This document shows positions 19,094-28,445 of a DNA stretch of 64,000 nt, in pieces (position 1 is the first letter of the stretch; each line of letters begins with the position of its first letter). The notes under the pieces are model-generated. The model saw only the letters and a program-made list of their open reading frames with translations. It was not told the origin of the DNA and ran no database searches. The position numbers and the translations under genes are program-made. This DNA comes from an uncultured Lachnospiraceae bacterium (GTDB taxonomy: Bacteria > Bacillota > Clostridia > Lachnospirales > Lachnospiraceae), in NCBI GenBank assembly GCA_948470335.1, contig CAOKOL010000002.1, positions 62,001 to 126,000 of the forward strand, in the 5' to 3' direction.

Positions 19094-20648
19094 AACTATG
19101 GCAAAGCTGGAACTTTGTAATCTCTATGAACTGAACAGGTTTCGATTTGCCCGGGAGAAAAAGATAAAAAAGAAAGCATTGTTCCTCATGATTGGCTGGC
19201 TGATCGTACTGGCGATGATGTTCTTTTATATCGGTGTACTTTCTTACGCCTTTATCCAAATCGGCATCGGCGACGTGATTCCCTCTTATTTAACCGCCCT
19301 CGCCAGCCTGATTATTTTTTTCTTCGGCGTCTTAAAAGCCGGAAATATTATTTTCAGAAAAAACGGATATGACATTCTCTGCTCTCTGCCCGTCCCTCAG
19401 AGCGCGATCGTTATCAGCCGCTTTCTCAGATTGTACGCGGAAGAACTGGGTTTCGCGGCGGCGGCAATGGCGCCGGGGCTGATTGTATACGGATGGATGC
19501 TCCGGCCCGGTGTGTCATTCTATCTGGTGAGTATACTGGGGATATTGCTGATTCCCCTGATTCCCATGGCACTGGCCGTTCTGATCGGCGCTCTGATCAC
19601 GGCCGTTTCCTCCAGAACAAAGCATAAAAGCCTGGCGGCCACGGTACTATCCATCATAGCTGTTCTGGCCATAACCGCCGGTTCGTTCCTGTTTTCTTCC
19701 ATGGGAAACAGCCTCACGCCCGAAATGCTTACGGAACTGTCTCTGCTGGTGACGGGTCTGCTGCGCAGGATCTATCCGCCGTCTATCTGGATGGGCACGG
19801 CCATCGTCCGGGGAGACCTTTTTCAATGGGCGCTGTGCGCCGGCGTTTTCCTGGCTGTTTCGGCTCTGATCCTTCTTCTGGTTTCCGCCCGTTTCCATTG
19901 GATCTGCCAGAACCTGTACGGTACTTTCGCCAAACACAATTACCGGCTGGAAAAACTGCGGCGTCATTCCGTAATCAGCGCCCTGTGCCAGAGGGAATTT
20001 AAGCGGTATTTTTCTTCCAGCGTTTATGTGACCAACACCATCGTCGGCCCCCTGATGGGCACAGCGCTCTGCGCCGTGATTCTGTTTACCGGCACAGGGG
20101 CGATGCTGACAGGGCCTCTGGCCTCCGTTTTCGACAGCTACGGCTTGGCGCCTTTTGCTCTGGCAGGAATCTTCTGTACCATGACCACCACGGCCACCTC
20201 CATTTCACTGGAAGGGAAAAACTGGTGGATTGTAAAAAGTCTGCCGCTGTCGGCGAAATCGATTATGAACGCTAAAATTTTGATGAACCTGTTATTGATG
20301 CTGCCCTTTTATCTTGTGTCGGAAGTACTGCTGATTCTGGCTTTCAAACCGGGCATTCCGGATATTCTCTGGTTCTTCCTGATTCCGGCGGTTATTATCC
20401 TGTTTTCCTGCGTGTACGGCCTGGCCGTCAACCTCCACTTTCCGGTAATGGACTGGGAAAACGAGGCCAGCGTGGTAAAACAGAGCCTGTCCGCCACACT
20501 GGGCGGCATGGGCGGATTTATTCTTTCGATTTTATGCATTGTGGCCATCGTATTTCTTCCCCGGGAATATGTGTGGGTTTTCAAATTCGGGATTTGTATT
20601 CTTTTAACAGGGGCTACGGGAATACTGTATCGGAACATCTGTAAATAA
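19080..20648 (+). CDS. ABC transporter permease (putative exporter)
   Basis: A 522-residue membrane protein with at least ten hydrophobic segments, including ALFLMIGWLIVLAMMFFYIG near the N-terminus and ILSILCIVAIVFLP near the C-terminus. I chose the ATG at 19080 because GGAGG precedes it by 9 nt and this yields the usual 14 bp overlap with the ATPase gene; the open frame extends upstream within the ATPase gene without a start signal. It is the partner of the preceding ATPase. A central soluble region (about 300-330) contains HNYRLEKLRRHSV. Substrate unknown. Confidence 0.87.
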   Translation: MGNIKTMAKLELCNLYELNRFRFAREKKIKKKALFLMIGWLIVLAMMFFYIGVLSYAFIQIGIGDVIPSYLTALASLIIFFFGVLKAGNIIFRKNGYDILCSLPVPQSAIVISRFLRLYAEELGFAAAAMAPGLIVYGWMLRPGVSFYLVSILGILLIPLIPMALAVLIGALITAVSSRTKHKSLAATVLSIIAVLAITAGSFLFSSMGNSLTPEMLTELSLLVTGLLRRIYPPSIWMGTAIVRGDLFQWALCAGVFLAVSALILLLVSARFHWICQNLYGTFAKHNYRLEKLRRHSVISALCQREFKRYFSSSVYVTNTIVGPLMGTALCAVILFTGTGAMLTGPLASVFDSYGLAPFALAGIFCTMTTTATSISLEGKNWWIVKSLPLSAKSIMNAKILMNLLLMLPFYLVSEVLLILAFKPGIPDILWFFLIPAVIILFSCVYGLAVNLHFPVMDWENEASVVKQSLSATLGGMGGFILSILCIVAIVFLPREYVWVFKFGICILLTGATGILYRNICK

Positions 20649-20696
20649 AATGACGCGGGTTAAAATGCAGCTATAGAAACAAGAAAATGTCATCCG

Positions 20697-20738
20697 GTTA
20701 TTATGCGGCCGCCGTACATCCATGCGCCGCATAATAAC
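20697..20738. terminator. Hairpin between convergent genes
   Basis: A perfect 13 bp stem GTTATTATGCGGC / GCCGCATAATAAC with a 16 nt loop lies between the ABC permease and the convergent GNAT gene. There is no long T-run, but the position fits a bidirectional terminator. Confidence 0.6.
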
Positions 20739-20746
20739 TTCTCACC

Positions 20747-21319
20747 TCAACGGTCACAGTCCAATCTCATATAAATTAATTCCTGGTATCCGGCCGACCG
20801 GGAACGGAATCCCCTGGGATTTCTGCCGTATTCCACAAATCCGGCCTGCTCATACATGGAAACGGCCCTTTTATTTTCCGCTACCACCTCCAGTTCCAAC
20901 TGTGTGTATCCCGCGGTTTTTGCGCATTCAATGCAGGCGTCTAACAACCCCCGCCCAATCCCCAGCCCCCAGAACTGACGATCGATGCCAATGCCTATTT
21001 CGGCGCGATGCTTCACTTTATATTTCGCGCCCACGGCTTCGATTCCCGCAGTACCTGCCACAACGCCGTCAACCAGGGCAATAAGCTCAATTTCATTTTC
21101 ACTCTCGGATCTTTCTTTCAGAAACTGCCCTTCCCGCTCCGCGTCCATACTGTTTTCATCCGGATACGACAGCAGATAATCCGTCTGTTCATGGGTCAGA
21201 TTAAAGTTTTCAAACACCGCCTGCCCGTCGCTTTCCGTTCCGTTTCTCAGGCAGCATTGCCTGCCGTCTTTTAATGTGATGATTTTATTATATTTCAAAA
21301 TATACGGCTCCTTTGTCAT
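20747..21319 (-). CDS. GNAT family N-acetyltransferase
   Basis: A 190-residue GNAT. The acetyl-CoA pyrophosphate-binding loop is FWGLGIGRGLLDACIE, preceded by the beta-4 strand AEIGIGIDRQ, and followed by TQLELEVVAENKRAVSMYEQAGF, the classic C-terminal GNAT segment. Acceptor unknown. The ATG at 21317-21319 gives a normal N-terminus; a TTG further upstream would overlap the hydrolase gene. The start lies 20 bp after the hydrolase stop, with no strong ribosome binding site of its own, suggesting coupling to that gene. Confidence 0.88.
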   Translation of the reverse strand: MTKEPYILKYNKIITLKDGRQCCLRNGTESDGQAVFENFNLTHEQTDYLLSYPDENSMDAEREGQFLKERSESENEIELIALVDGVVAGTAGIEAVGAKYKVKHRAEIGIGIDRQFWGLGIGRGLLDACIECAKTAGYTQLELEVVAENKRAVSMYEQAGFVEYGRNPRGFRSRSAGYQELIYMRLDCDR

Positions 21320-21338
21320 AATTGCGCATAATCCATTT

Positions 21339-23426
21339 TCAACAACCTTCCTCCACACGGACAATCAGCTTTGACCCGTGGTTTCCGCCATGCCAGACCT
21401 TATTACGCGCCACAACGGTTTTCGCGCTGTTGTAGCCTTCTTTCGTATTGCTGTTGGGAAACACAAAATTTTTAGCGCCTGACGTAACCGTTACCCGGAT
21501 ACGGTGTCCTTTTTTAAAACAGTTGGAAATTTTGGTCGTTCGTATCCGCAGGCACGCGATTTCGTCCTTTTCCAGAAACTCCGCTTTCTCAAAACCGTTT
21601 CTGTACCGGGCGCTTAAAATTCCGTCAGCCAGCTTTATGGAACGGCCGGTTTCATCCACATCCGTCACTCTCACGATAAAATCCGTATCCGGCGCGTCGG
21701 AAGAAATATAAAGCTCGGCCGTCATATCTCCCGTAATCGTCAGATCCCTGTCCAGTACATCCGTCGTGTAGCAGAGAATATCCCGCCGCTTCTCTTCCTC
21801 CGTATAATCCTCCGGCACTTCGATCTCATTTTCTGACATGTCGATGATATGAGCGGCAGGATTTTCCGGATCATAATCATAGGCATCCGCCAGCTCCGCC
21901 CCAGGCTTTTCAAACACCAGACGGCCGTCCCCTCCGGAACTGTTCGCCTGCCCCTCTCCGTCCAGATAAAGCTCCGTCACCCTCGTATCCGGCACCGGCC
22001 AGTTTTCCGCCGTTTTCCACCGTTCCTCTCCCACCGTATAATATTCCACAGGCGCAGTCCGGTCGATTCCGTTCTCGATGCCCTTCAAATGACGTTCAAA
22101 CCACCGGAAATACAGATGATCCAGATCAAACCGGAGGGCCTGACTGCCAAAAGATACCCCGTGCAGATCATACCGGCTGTTTCCGCTGTGCTGCCATGGG
22201 CCCAGCACCACTTTTCTCATACCGGCCGGAAAATCATGGACGATCTCTAGTGCTTCCGTCGTCCCCATACCATTATCATCGAACCAGCCGGACTGAATCA
22301 GCGCAGGGATTTTGGCTCCTTTGGAGCGCTCCTGCCAGTTGGAACGGCGCCAGAATTCATCATAATCACTGTCTTCCAGCCATTTTGTCAGGAAAGGCAC
22401 CTCATAGCCCAAGGCTTTTTTCGGCAGATCCGCCAACGGACGGATATTCAGCACTTCCTCCCAGTCGTCCCGCTCCATCAGCTCAGGACAAAATTTTTTC
22501 TGTGAAACGGCAAAAGCCCAGGCCAGCGTCCCTGACTCCATGGAACCGCCCCGGCGGGGCGAATCGACAAAAGGACTGCCCGCGCACACCACGCTGATCA
22601 GCGCTTTTAAATAGGGATTCCCGCTGGCGGCGGCAGCCCACTGGACATAGCCCAGATAGGAGCCGCCCACCATGCCGATTTTTTTGGAGCACCAGTCCTG
22701 AGAGGCAATCCAATTTAACGTATCGTCTCCGTCTTCCACCTCATACCAGTTGGGCATCCATTCCCCTTCGCTTGCATTCCGCCCTCTCACGTCCTGTATC
22801 ACGACGGCATACCCTCTCTGGACATAGCGGTAATAGATCTCACAGCCGTCCTCTTTTCCATAGGGTGTCCGCACCAGAACGGCCGGAACCGGCTGCCCGG
22901 CATTTTTTGGCAGATAGACATCCGTTGACAGCTTTATGCCGTCCCGCATGGGCACATCGAAACTGCCGGCGTATTCCACTCCGTAAAGCTTTTCCCCAGG
23001 CCAGGTCTGCCGCCATATGTTCAGGACCGTCCGATCCTCAAAGCCTTCCTCCACCAAAACGGTTACCATCTCTCTGGCCGGACAGATCACGGCGATCAGC
23101 CGCCCTTGTTCCATCAGTTTATTATTGGGGAATTTTACATCCCGCTGCAGATAATTACGACCGTCATCGCTGGTATAACGCTGGCCGTCAAAGGAAACCT
23201 CACCCGTTCCTTTTAACTGTTCCTCATACAATCCCGTTTCCTTCGCGATCGACAGAAAGTCCATTTTTAAAAAGGATTGGTAAAATTGGTTCTCCTGTTC
23301 TGTCAGAATCTCCCATTCTCCCAGTTTTCCCGAAAAAACATCCAGCTTTCTGAAAAACGTCCGATCGGAATTAAATTTCAGTTTTCCGTAAAGAATTCCT
23401 GATACATAAAAATTAAATTTTCTCAT
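21339..23426 (-). CDS. CocE/NonD family hydrolase (X-Pro dipeptidyl-peptidase S15 type)
   Basis: A 695-residue alpha/beta hydrolase. After an unusual N-terminal domain of about 150 residues comes the S15 domain with DGIKLSTDVYLP, VIQDVRGRNASEGEW and the nucleophile elbow GGSYLGYVQW (Ser near 255). The C-terminal jelly-roll domain (about 465-695) with TVTSGAKNFVFPNSNT is the usual CocE X-Pro dipeptidase C-domain. Members cleave esters or X-Pro peptides; the substrate here is open. No signal peptide, so probably cytoplasmic. Confidence 0.88.
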   Translation of the reverse strand: MRKFNFYVSGILYGKLKFNSDRTFFRKLDVFSGKLGEWEILTEQENQFYQSFLKMDFLSIAKETGLYEEQLKGTGEVSFDGQRYTSDDGRNYLQRDVKFPNNKLMEQGRLIAVICPAREMVTVLVEEGFEDRTVLNIWRQTWPGEKLYGVEYAGSFDVPMRDGIKLSTDVYLPKNAGQPVPAVLVRTPYGKEDGCEIYYRYVQRGYAVVIQDVRGRNASEGEWMPNWYEVEDGDDTLNWIASQDWCSKKIGMVGGSYLGYVQWAAAASGNPYLKALISVVCAGSPFVDSPRRGGSMESGTLAWAFAVSQKKFCPELMERDDWEEVLNIRPLADLPKKALGYEVPFLTKWLEDSDYDEFWRRSNWQERSKGAKIPALIQSGWFDDNGMGTTEALEIVHDFPAGMRKVVLGPWQHSGNSRYDLHGVSFGSQALRFDLDHLYFRWFERHLKGIENGIDRTAPVEYYTVGEERWKTAENWPVPDTRVTELYLDGEGQANSSGGDGRLVFEKPGAELADAYDYDPENPAAHIIDMSENEIEVPEDYTEEEKRRDILCYTTDVLDRDLTITGDMTAELYISSDAPDTDFIVRVTDVDETGRSIKLADGILSARYRNGFEKAEFLEKDEIACLRIRTTKISNCFKKGHRIRVTVTSGAKNFVFPNSNTKEGYNSAKTVVARNKVWHGGNHGSKLIVRVEEGC

Positions 23427-23529
23427 CTTCAGTTACCTCATTTTCCCTATACCCGACCATCGGCAAATCAATCATCGGTAAACCCATTTCAAAGCACGCT
23501 CTTTCAGTATTTTTCTTTTACTACTATTT

Positions 23530-23889
23530 CTATATAATCTCCGCCCCAAACGGCATCAGAGCAAGCTTCGCGATCTTAAAACATTGCAGGCCAAAAGGAA
23601 TCCCCACAATCGTGCAGCATAAAAGCGCCCCGTTCACCACCGCCGCCACTGCCAGCGGAATGCCGCTTACGATCAGCCAGACAAGATTTGCCAGGGTTGA
23701 CGCCAATCCTCCGCCATATTGAATCTCCTTCCCAAACGGGAAAAAGGCGAGAGAGGCAAATTTAAAACATTGCAGGCCTATGGGAATGCCGATTATTGTG
23801 ACACACCACAAAAGGCCTGCCAGCATCCACGAAAGCCCCTGCCATACCCCGCCGAATAAAAACCATATGATGTTTCCAAGACAGCCCAT
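23530..23889 (-). CDS. YccF domain membrane protein
   Basis: A 119-residue membrane protein made of two similar halves, each with the YccF signature: TIIGIPIGLQCFKFASLAFFPFG (about 32-54) and TIVGIPFGLQCFKIAKLALMPFG (about 93-115). YccF proteins are small inner-membrane proteins of unknown function. It follows the small helix-turn-helix gene by 18 bp, on the same strand. Confidence 0.9.
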   Translation of the reverse strand: MGCLGNIIWFLFGGVWQGLSWMLAGLLWCVTIIGIPIGLQCFKFASLAFFPFGKEIQYGGGLASTLANLVWLIVSGIPLAVAAVVNGALLCCTIVGIPFGLQCFKIAKLALMPFGAEII

Positions 23890-23907
23890 CCGAAACCTCC
23901 TTCTATC

Positions 23908-24120
23908 TTACTTCTGATGATCCTCCCCGGCATCCGGTTCCTCCTCAGTCATCTCTTCCACCCGCAGCTTATAAACCATCAGCCTGAACAGATAATCCGG
24001 CATGGCTCTGTTTCCCAATTCCCAGTCCTGCAACGTCCTGTAGGGAATTCCGAAATATTCCGCGAATTCGCTCCGCTTCATTCCCGTGCTTAATCTCAGT
24101 TTGATCAGTTTTTTTTTCAT
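23908..24120 (-). CDS. Small helix-turn-helix DNA-binding protein
   Basis: A 70-residue XRE-like protein. The segment RSEFAEYFGIPYRTLQDWELG (about 16-36) reads as a helix-turn-helix, and the 'PYRTLQDWE' recognition-helix pattern is common in small Clostridial regulators and antitoxin-like proteins. The C-terminal tail is acidic. No toxin partner is evident; the adjacent YccF gene is not a known toxin. Likely autoregulatory. Confidence 0.8.
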   Translation of the reverse strand: MKKKLIKLRLSTGMKRSEFAEYFGIPYRTLQDWELGNRAMPDYLFRLMVYKLRVEEMTEEEPDAGEDHQK

Positions 24121-24393
24121 ATCGTCCTCTTATATACGCATTGCGTGTATAGATTATACCCCTTATCTCTGAAATTCGCAATATGCAAACAAATATTTTT
24201 CACGGCAGCCTATGGTCCGAAGAACATCAGATTTTTGTCGCGAACAAACATCTAAGATCATACCCATTTCAGGCAGCCGCTATTTCACAGGCCTTTTCCT
24301 CATTTTCCGCCTTTACCTGCTGCCACAACAAATTTGAAGAATCTGTTCCTGAACGGCCGCGAATAACAATATATCTTTATTTTTATACATGGA
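24121..24393. other. Intergenic region without supported genes
   Basis: A plus-strand open frame runs through this stretch from 24183, but it crosses the terminator and ends inside the opposite gene, and its composition is not protein-like. I see no RNA gene here. Confidence 0.5.
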
Positions 24394-24429
24394 AAAAGCG
24401 CCCGCCGGTTTTCTCCCGGCAAACGCTTT
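24394..24429 (-). terminator. Terminator of the secreted PepSY-like gene
   Basis: Minus-strand hairpin AAAGCG-TTT-GCCGG / CCGGC-GGG-CGCTTT followed by TTCC, about 125 bp beyond the stop codon. The symmetric A/T flanks would allow it to work in both directions. Confidence 0.65.
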
Positions 24430-24553
24430 CCCGTCTTGTGCGTCCGAAAACTGCTTTTACACCGGACACACATTATCATTTCATTTATGAGAAACCCGCG
24501 TCAAATAAAATCCGCGTCAGCGCCAGTCTCATACCTCCCGTTCCCCAAATGTC

Positions 24554-25447
24554 TCATTCCGCGCTTTTCAGCGCCGGCTCACCCTTAGAAAACTCCTGTG
24601 TCACTACCTCAACATCCTCATAGTTTTCGGCCAGGCCATTCGCCAGATCATTTGCCAGATCGTCCATCGCGGATTCCGAAATTCTTCGCGAAGAATCGGT
24701 AATAAGCCCTAAAAATGTCTGGTCATACCGCGAAAAAGACACGATGACAATTTCTCCGTTTTTTCCAATCACATCCATCGTAATATCCGGATCATTTCCG
24801 CCATATCCCTGGCTGCCGTATTCCACCCGGTCTACGGCGCCGTTCATCAGCCCGCATTCTTCCACTTTCTTTTTCGCAAGCTCTGCGTATACGCCGTAAT
24901 CCTTTTCCAACGATACATCATAATCAAGGGAAGGATTCGCGTTCAGCGTCCTGCTGTGGCCGATATTGAACAGCTCCCCTGTCACCGCGTCCACCATAAA
25001 CGACCACCTTGTACTTTCAGGCGTCTGCTTTTTCTCAAACAGAACATCGCCCATCCAGAAAGCCCGCGGGAAGGTTATGGTTCCCGGACTATACATCATG
25101 TATACATAAGCACCTTTCAAATCCAGCCCGAAAATATTTTTCAGATAATCCGTACCCTTTTTTGCCGCCTCTTCCATCGTTAAATCGACCTCTCCGGGCG
25201 TCCCGGTATTCAGGCTGTCCATGCTCACATGATAATTGACTTCTTCTTTGTTTCCCTCCCTTCCTTTCGTCTCCGTCAGCGCCGCCGCCTGGCTGTCAGG
25301 AACCTGGTAATTGGTGGAAACCATATTTACCTGCCCGCTTTTCGCCTTTACGGTCGCTTCCGCCGCCATACTGAACAGGATTGTGGTGGCGCCAATCAGC
25401 GCACAGGCCGCTGCCGTCATTTTTAACATGTTCTTTCGTCTCATCAT
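24554..25447 (-). CDS. Secreted protein with PepSY-like region
   Basis: A 297-residue protein with a signal peptide (basic MMRRKN, hydrophobic AAACALIGATTILFSM, cleavage probably near residue 26). The mature part has a TMEEAAKKGTDYLKNIFGLD segment and WSFMVDAVTGELFNIG, which resembles the PepSY pattern of a strand ending in D-x-x-T-G-E. The family is not certain. It sits 11 bp upstream of... that is, just beyond the kinase gene stop in the order regulator, kinase, this gene, so it may be a regulatory target or sensor accessory. GGAGG lies 5 nt upstream of the first ATG. Confidence 0.6.
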   Translation of the reverse strand: MMRRKNMLKMTAAACALIGATTILFSMAAEATVKAKSGQVNMVSTNYQVPDSQAAALTETKGREGNKEEVNYHVSMDSLNTGTPGEVDLTMEEAAKKGTDYLKNIFGLDLKGAYVYMMYSPGTITFPRAFWMGDVLFEKKQTPESTRWSFMVDAVTGELFNIGHSRTLNANPSLDYDVSLEKDYGVYAELAKKKVEECGLMNGAVDRVEYGSQGYGGNDPDITMDVIGKNGEIVIVSFSRYDQTFLGLITDSSRRISESAMDDLANDLANGLAENYEDVEVVTQEFSKGEPALKSAE

Positions 25448-25520
25448 AAAATTCCTCCTTCCAAATGATTTTGACAGGTTCATCATAAAACCGGCCCATA
25501 TCAAAACCATATCGGAGTTG

Positions 25521-26954
25521 TTAAAAATCTGTAAAATCCTTCCCTTTCCCCAATGGAAAACACAGCCTTACGACCGTTCCTTTCCCCGGCTCGGAAAAAA
25601 AATCCATTTCCCCATGATGGAGCAGGACAATACTATCACAAATCGAGAGCCCCAGCCCAGCCCCGCCGGCCGCGCGGCTGCGGGCTTTATCCACTCGGTA
25701 AAAAGCGTCTTTGATATGGGCAATCTGATCCGGCGCCATACCGATTCCCTGATCTTCCACCTCCACGACCGCGCCGGATTCCTTTAAACAGGCAGAAACC
25801 CGTATCTCTCCCCCCGGCCGGCTGGCTTTCATCCCGTTGTCGATCAGGTTATTGAGCAGAATCAAAAGCTGCTCCATATTACCCGGAATCGAAAAATCCC
25901 GATCCGCCGCATAAGACAGACGAATCCCCTTTTCCTCCGCCTTCACCCGCATCACCCTTCCGGACTGTTCGAACAGCGCGGCCACGGAACAGTCCTCCGC
26001 CTTCCGCTCATCTTCACCGTGTTTAAGCAGGGCCAGGTCAAGAAGCTGATCCGCCATATTCTGGAGCCTGCCGCACTCTGACATAATAAACCGGGTACAT
26101 TCATAGCGTTCTTCTTCCGATATCAGCGCTTTCTGCATATACTCGGCATATCCGTAAATCGCCGTCAGCGGAATCCGCAGTTCATGAGAAAAATTGTCTA
26201 CAAACTGTTGTTTTTGCTCCGCGATCTCCCGAAGCCGCTGAATCTGGATTTCCACCTGCTCCGCCATCAGATTAAAATTCCGCGCCACGCCGGCCACTTC
26301 ATCCTTTCCCCGAACCAGAAGTCTGCTTCCGTAATCCCCTTTCGCGATCTTCGCGGACGCACCGGAAATCTGCCTTAACGGACGGAAAATCAGATTCAGA
26401 AACTGAGAAAGAAAAAAAGCCATAACAAACATCATTACGGCGCCCATCAGAAACAGAAAATTTTTCGTATACCGCCAGGAAGAGAACGTGTCCTTTAAGT
26501 CTCCCACATACAACAGCCCATAATCCTGCCACGGAGCCGGAAAGCTGCCGTAAACGCAGAGGACAGGCGAGGTCCCGTCTTTCATATAAACCATCCGCTC
26601 CTGTTTTTGCTCCGTATCCGGCGGAATTTCCGGACTCCCTGCCGGCATCGGGTCGGCACTTTTGTAAATCCATTTTCCGGAATAGGCCACCGCAAGCCCG
26701 CCGCTCTTTCCCTGCAGATACCTGGAATAAGAGCGCGCCAACTGCGCTATATTTTCCTCCACCGCATTCCCCCGTTGCTCCAATGCCTGCATATCCCCGA
26801 TCAGAGACGAGGCTATGACATAATGCTCCGCCAGACACCTCTCCCTGTCCGCGGAAAGCTTATCGTTCAATATGACGGTAGAAACAATCAGAATCATGGA
26901 ATTGAGAAATACCAGAAACAGAATCAGCATCACAAAAAAGGTCCGTCTTTTCAT
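25521..26954 (-). CDS. Membrane sensor histidine kinase
   Basis: A 477-residue kinase: membrane helix 1 (about 8-28), an extracytoplasmic sensor region (about 30-160), membrane helix 2 (about 162-185), HAMP, then HisKA with FSHELRIPLTAIYGYAEYM (phospho-His near 257) and a HATPase_c domain with NLIDNGMKAS (N box), VEDQGIGM and GGAGLGLSI. Its ATG overlaps the response regulator stop as ATGA, so the pair is translationally coupled. The signal is unknown. Confidence 0.95.
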   Translation of the reverse strand: MKRRTFFVMLILFLVFLNSMILIVSTVILNDKLSADRERCLAEHYVIASSLIGDMQALEQRGNAVEENIAQLARSYSRYLQGKSGGLAVAYSGKWIYKSADPMPAGSPEIPPDTEQKQERMVYMKDGTSPVLCVYGSFPAPWQDYGLLYVGDLKDTFSSWRYTKNFLFLMGAVMMFVMAFFLSQFLNLIFRPLRQISGASAKIAKGDYGSRLLVRGKDEVAGVARNFNLMAEQVEIQIQRLREIAEQKQQFVDNFSHELRIPLTAIYGYAEYMQKALISEEERYECTRFIMSECGRLQNMADQLLDLALLKHGEDERKAEDCSVAALFEQSGRVMRVKAEEKGIRLSYAADRDFSIPGNMEQLLILLNNLIDNGMKASRPGGEIRVSACLKESGAVVEVEDQGIGMAPDQIAHIKDAFYRVDKARSRAAGGAGLGLSICDSIVLLHHGEMDFFSEPGKGTVVRLCFPLGKGKDFTDF

Positions 26955-27604
26955 TCCCGAACCTCTAACCGATATCCCAGTTTATACACCGTCTTAATAT
27001 GATTCTCCAGATGCAGTTTACGGCGCAGCCTCTGTATATGGACATCCACGGTGCGGGTGCCCCCGTCAAAATCATATCCCCATACCAGATCCAGCAGTTT
27101 CTCTCTGGAAAGGGCGATATTCCGGTTTCTGATCAGTACTTCCAGCAGCTCGTACTCCTTGGGCGTACATTCCACGGCCCTTTCATCAAGAAAAACCTGA
27201 TGTCTGTCAAAATCACATTTCAGTTCCCCCATCCGGAATTCTGTCTCGACTTTTTTTGTCCGCCGCAGCACCGCTTCCACCCTCGCCGCCAGCTCCAGCA
27301 TCTGAAAAGGCTTGGTCAGATAGTCGTCCGCCCCCATGGCCAGTCCTTTCAGTTTATCGGTCAGCTCGCTTTTCGCCGTCAGAAAAATGGTGGGCGTTCC
27401 GGCAGCCCGCTCAAACACCTGATAACCGTCCAGTCCGGGCAGCATAATATCCAGCACAAGCAGATCAAATTTCCCGTTCTCCAGTAAATCAGCCGCAGCT
27501 AGGCCGTCGAAAGCCTGGGTGCAGCGATGACCTGTCAGATTCAGGTTCCTGCGAATCAGCTCATTGATGGAAAACTCATCCTCCACGATTAGTATTTCAG
27601 CCAC
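26951..27604 (-). CDS. OmpR/PhoB family response regulator
   Basis: A 217-residue regulator. The receiver domain has the acidic pair E8/D9, phospho-acceptor D52 in LLVLDIMLPG and K in DDYLTKPF. The C-terminal winged helix contains TPKEYELLEVLIRNRN and GGTRTVDVHIQRLRRKL. It is the first gene of a regulator-kinase pair. About 210 bp upstream are free of genes; a TTTACA-like -35 about 60-110 bp upstream is possible but the -10 is weak. Confidence 0.95.
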   Translation of the reverse strand: MAEILIVEDEFSINELIRRNLNLTGHRCTQAFDGLAAADLLENGKFDLLVLDIMLPGLDGYQVFERAAGTPTIFLTAKSELTDKLKGLAMGADDYLTKPFQMLELAARVEAVLRRTKKVETEFRMGELKCDFDRHQVFLDERAVECTPKEYELLEVLIRNRNIALSREKLLDLVWGYDFDGGTRTVDVHIQRLRRKLHLENHIKTVYKLGYRLEVRE

Positions 27605-27818
27605 TATTTATCCACCCCGTTTCAAAACATATCGTTGTCCGTAAAACCCGACAAAACAAAAAGGTTACGGTCTTACATTTTTCAAGATGATAAAAGGATA
27701 CCATATAAATGTTACTAAATTGTAAACTGGCTTAAAACAGTGTTTCTATAATACTGACGACCGCCGAATAATAAGGAATCCGGGTCCGATCAATTCTTGA
27801 TTCAGCATAAATTTTGTT

Positions 27819-28367
27819 TTAAAGAGCGCTGTCTTTTCCTGTCACGATCACCTGGCAGCTTTCCATTACCTCCAATGCGGCTTTATGCTTTTCCGGCGTA
27901 ACGCCTGCGCAGCAGGAGGCATCTACATATACCGGAAGCTCCGGCAGAGCAGATTTAATCATCAGCGCATTCGACACCACGCAGATATCCGTGCATATTC
28001 CGACCAGTTCAACGGAATCCAACAGCTCTTTCTCATAGGCGTCTTTTAAATCATCCACAAGGCTGACGCTCCCAAAACAGGGCTTCCGGTATACCTTTGC
28101 GTTTCTCTCTGCTCTGAGCTTTTCCAAATCCCGGTGGAATTCCCACCCTTCCGTCCCAATGATGCAGTGTGAAACCGGCAGCAGCTTTCCTTCCTGCGTA
28201 TCCGGATAATTGTCCGAATGAGAGTCCTGTGTCAGCAGAATTTCCCCTGAAAAACGGCTGACTTTCTCAAGCAGGCGGGGCAGCATACGGCGTGCTTCTT
28301 CCGTTCCGAGACTTCCGGTGATAAAATCATTTTGAACGTCGATAATAATTAATTTTTTCTTTTCCAT
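27819..28367 (-). CDS. Isochorismatase-fold cysteine hydrolase (nicotinamidase-like)
   Basis: A 182-residue cysteine hydrolase. The triad residues are visible: D10 in IIIDVQNDF, a lysine in VYRKPCFGS, and the nucleophile Cys in GICTDICVVSNA. H-x-D-x-D metal-site type residues occur in TQDSHSDNYPD. The pattern best fits nicotinamidase or a related amidase; the substrate is inferred. The ATG at 28365-28367 has GGAGG 11 nt upstream. Flanked by unrelated genes on both sides, so probably monocistronic. Confidence 0.85.
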   Translation of the reverse strand: MEKKKLIIIDVQNDFITGSLGTEEARRMLPRLLEKVSRFSGEILLTQDSHSDNYPDTQEGKLLPVSHCIIGTEGWEFHRDLEKLRAERNAKVYRKPCFGSVSLVDDLKDAYEKELLDSVELVGICTDICVVSNALMIKSALPELPVYVDASCCAGVTPEKHKAALEVMESCQVIVTGKDSAL

Positions 28368-28445
28368 GGCAATCAATTCCTCCTCTGCTCATTAAGCATA
28401 ACATACTACCTTTCCAAACAAAAATCAACCATATTCTTCCCCATC

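Noticed and set aside
23440..23490. Short direct repeat (CATCGGCAAATCAATCATCGGTAAAC)-like unit after the CocE-type gene start region
   Set aside because: Only two partial copies of about ten bases; likely chance.
24183..24623. A 146-codon plus-strand frame before the secreted PepSY-like gene
   Set aside because: It runs through a terminator hairpin and ends inside the oppositely directed gene; residue usage is not protein-like.
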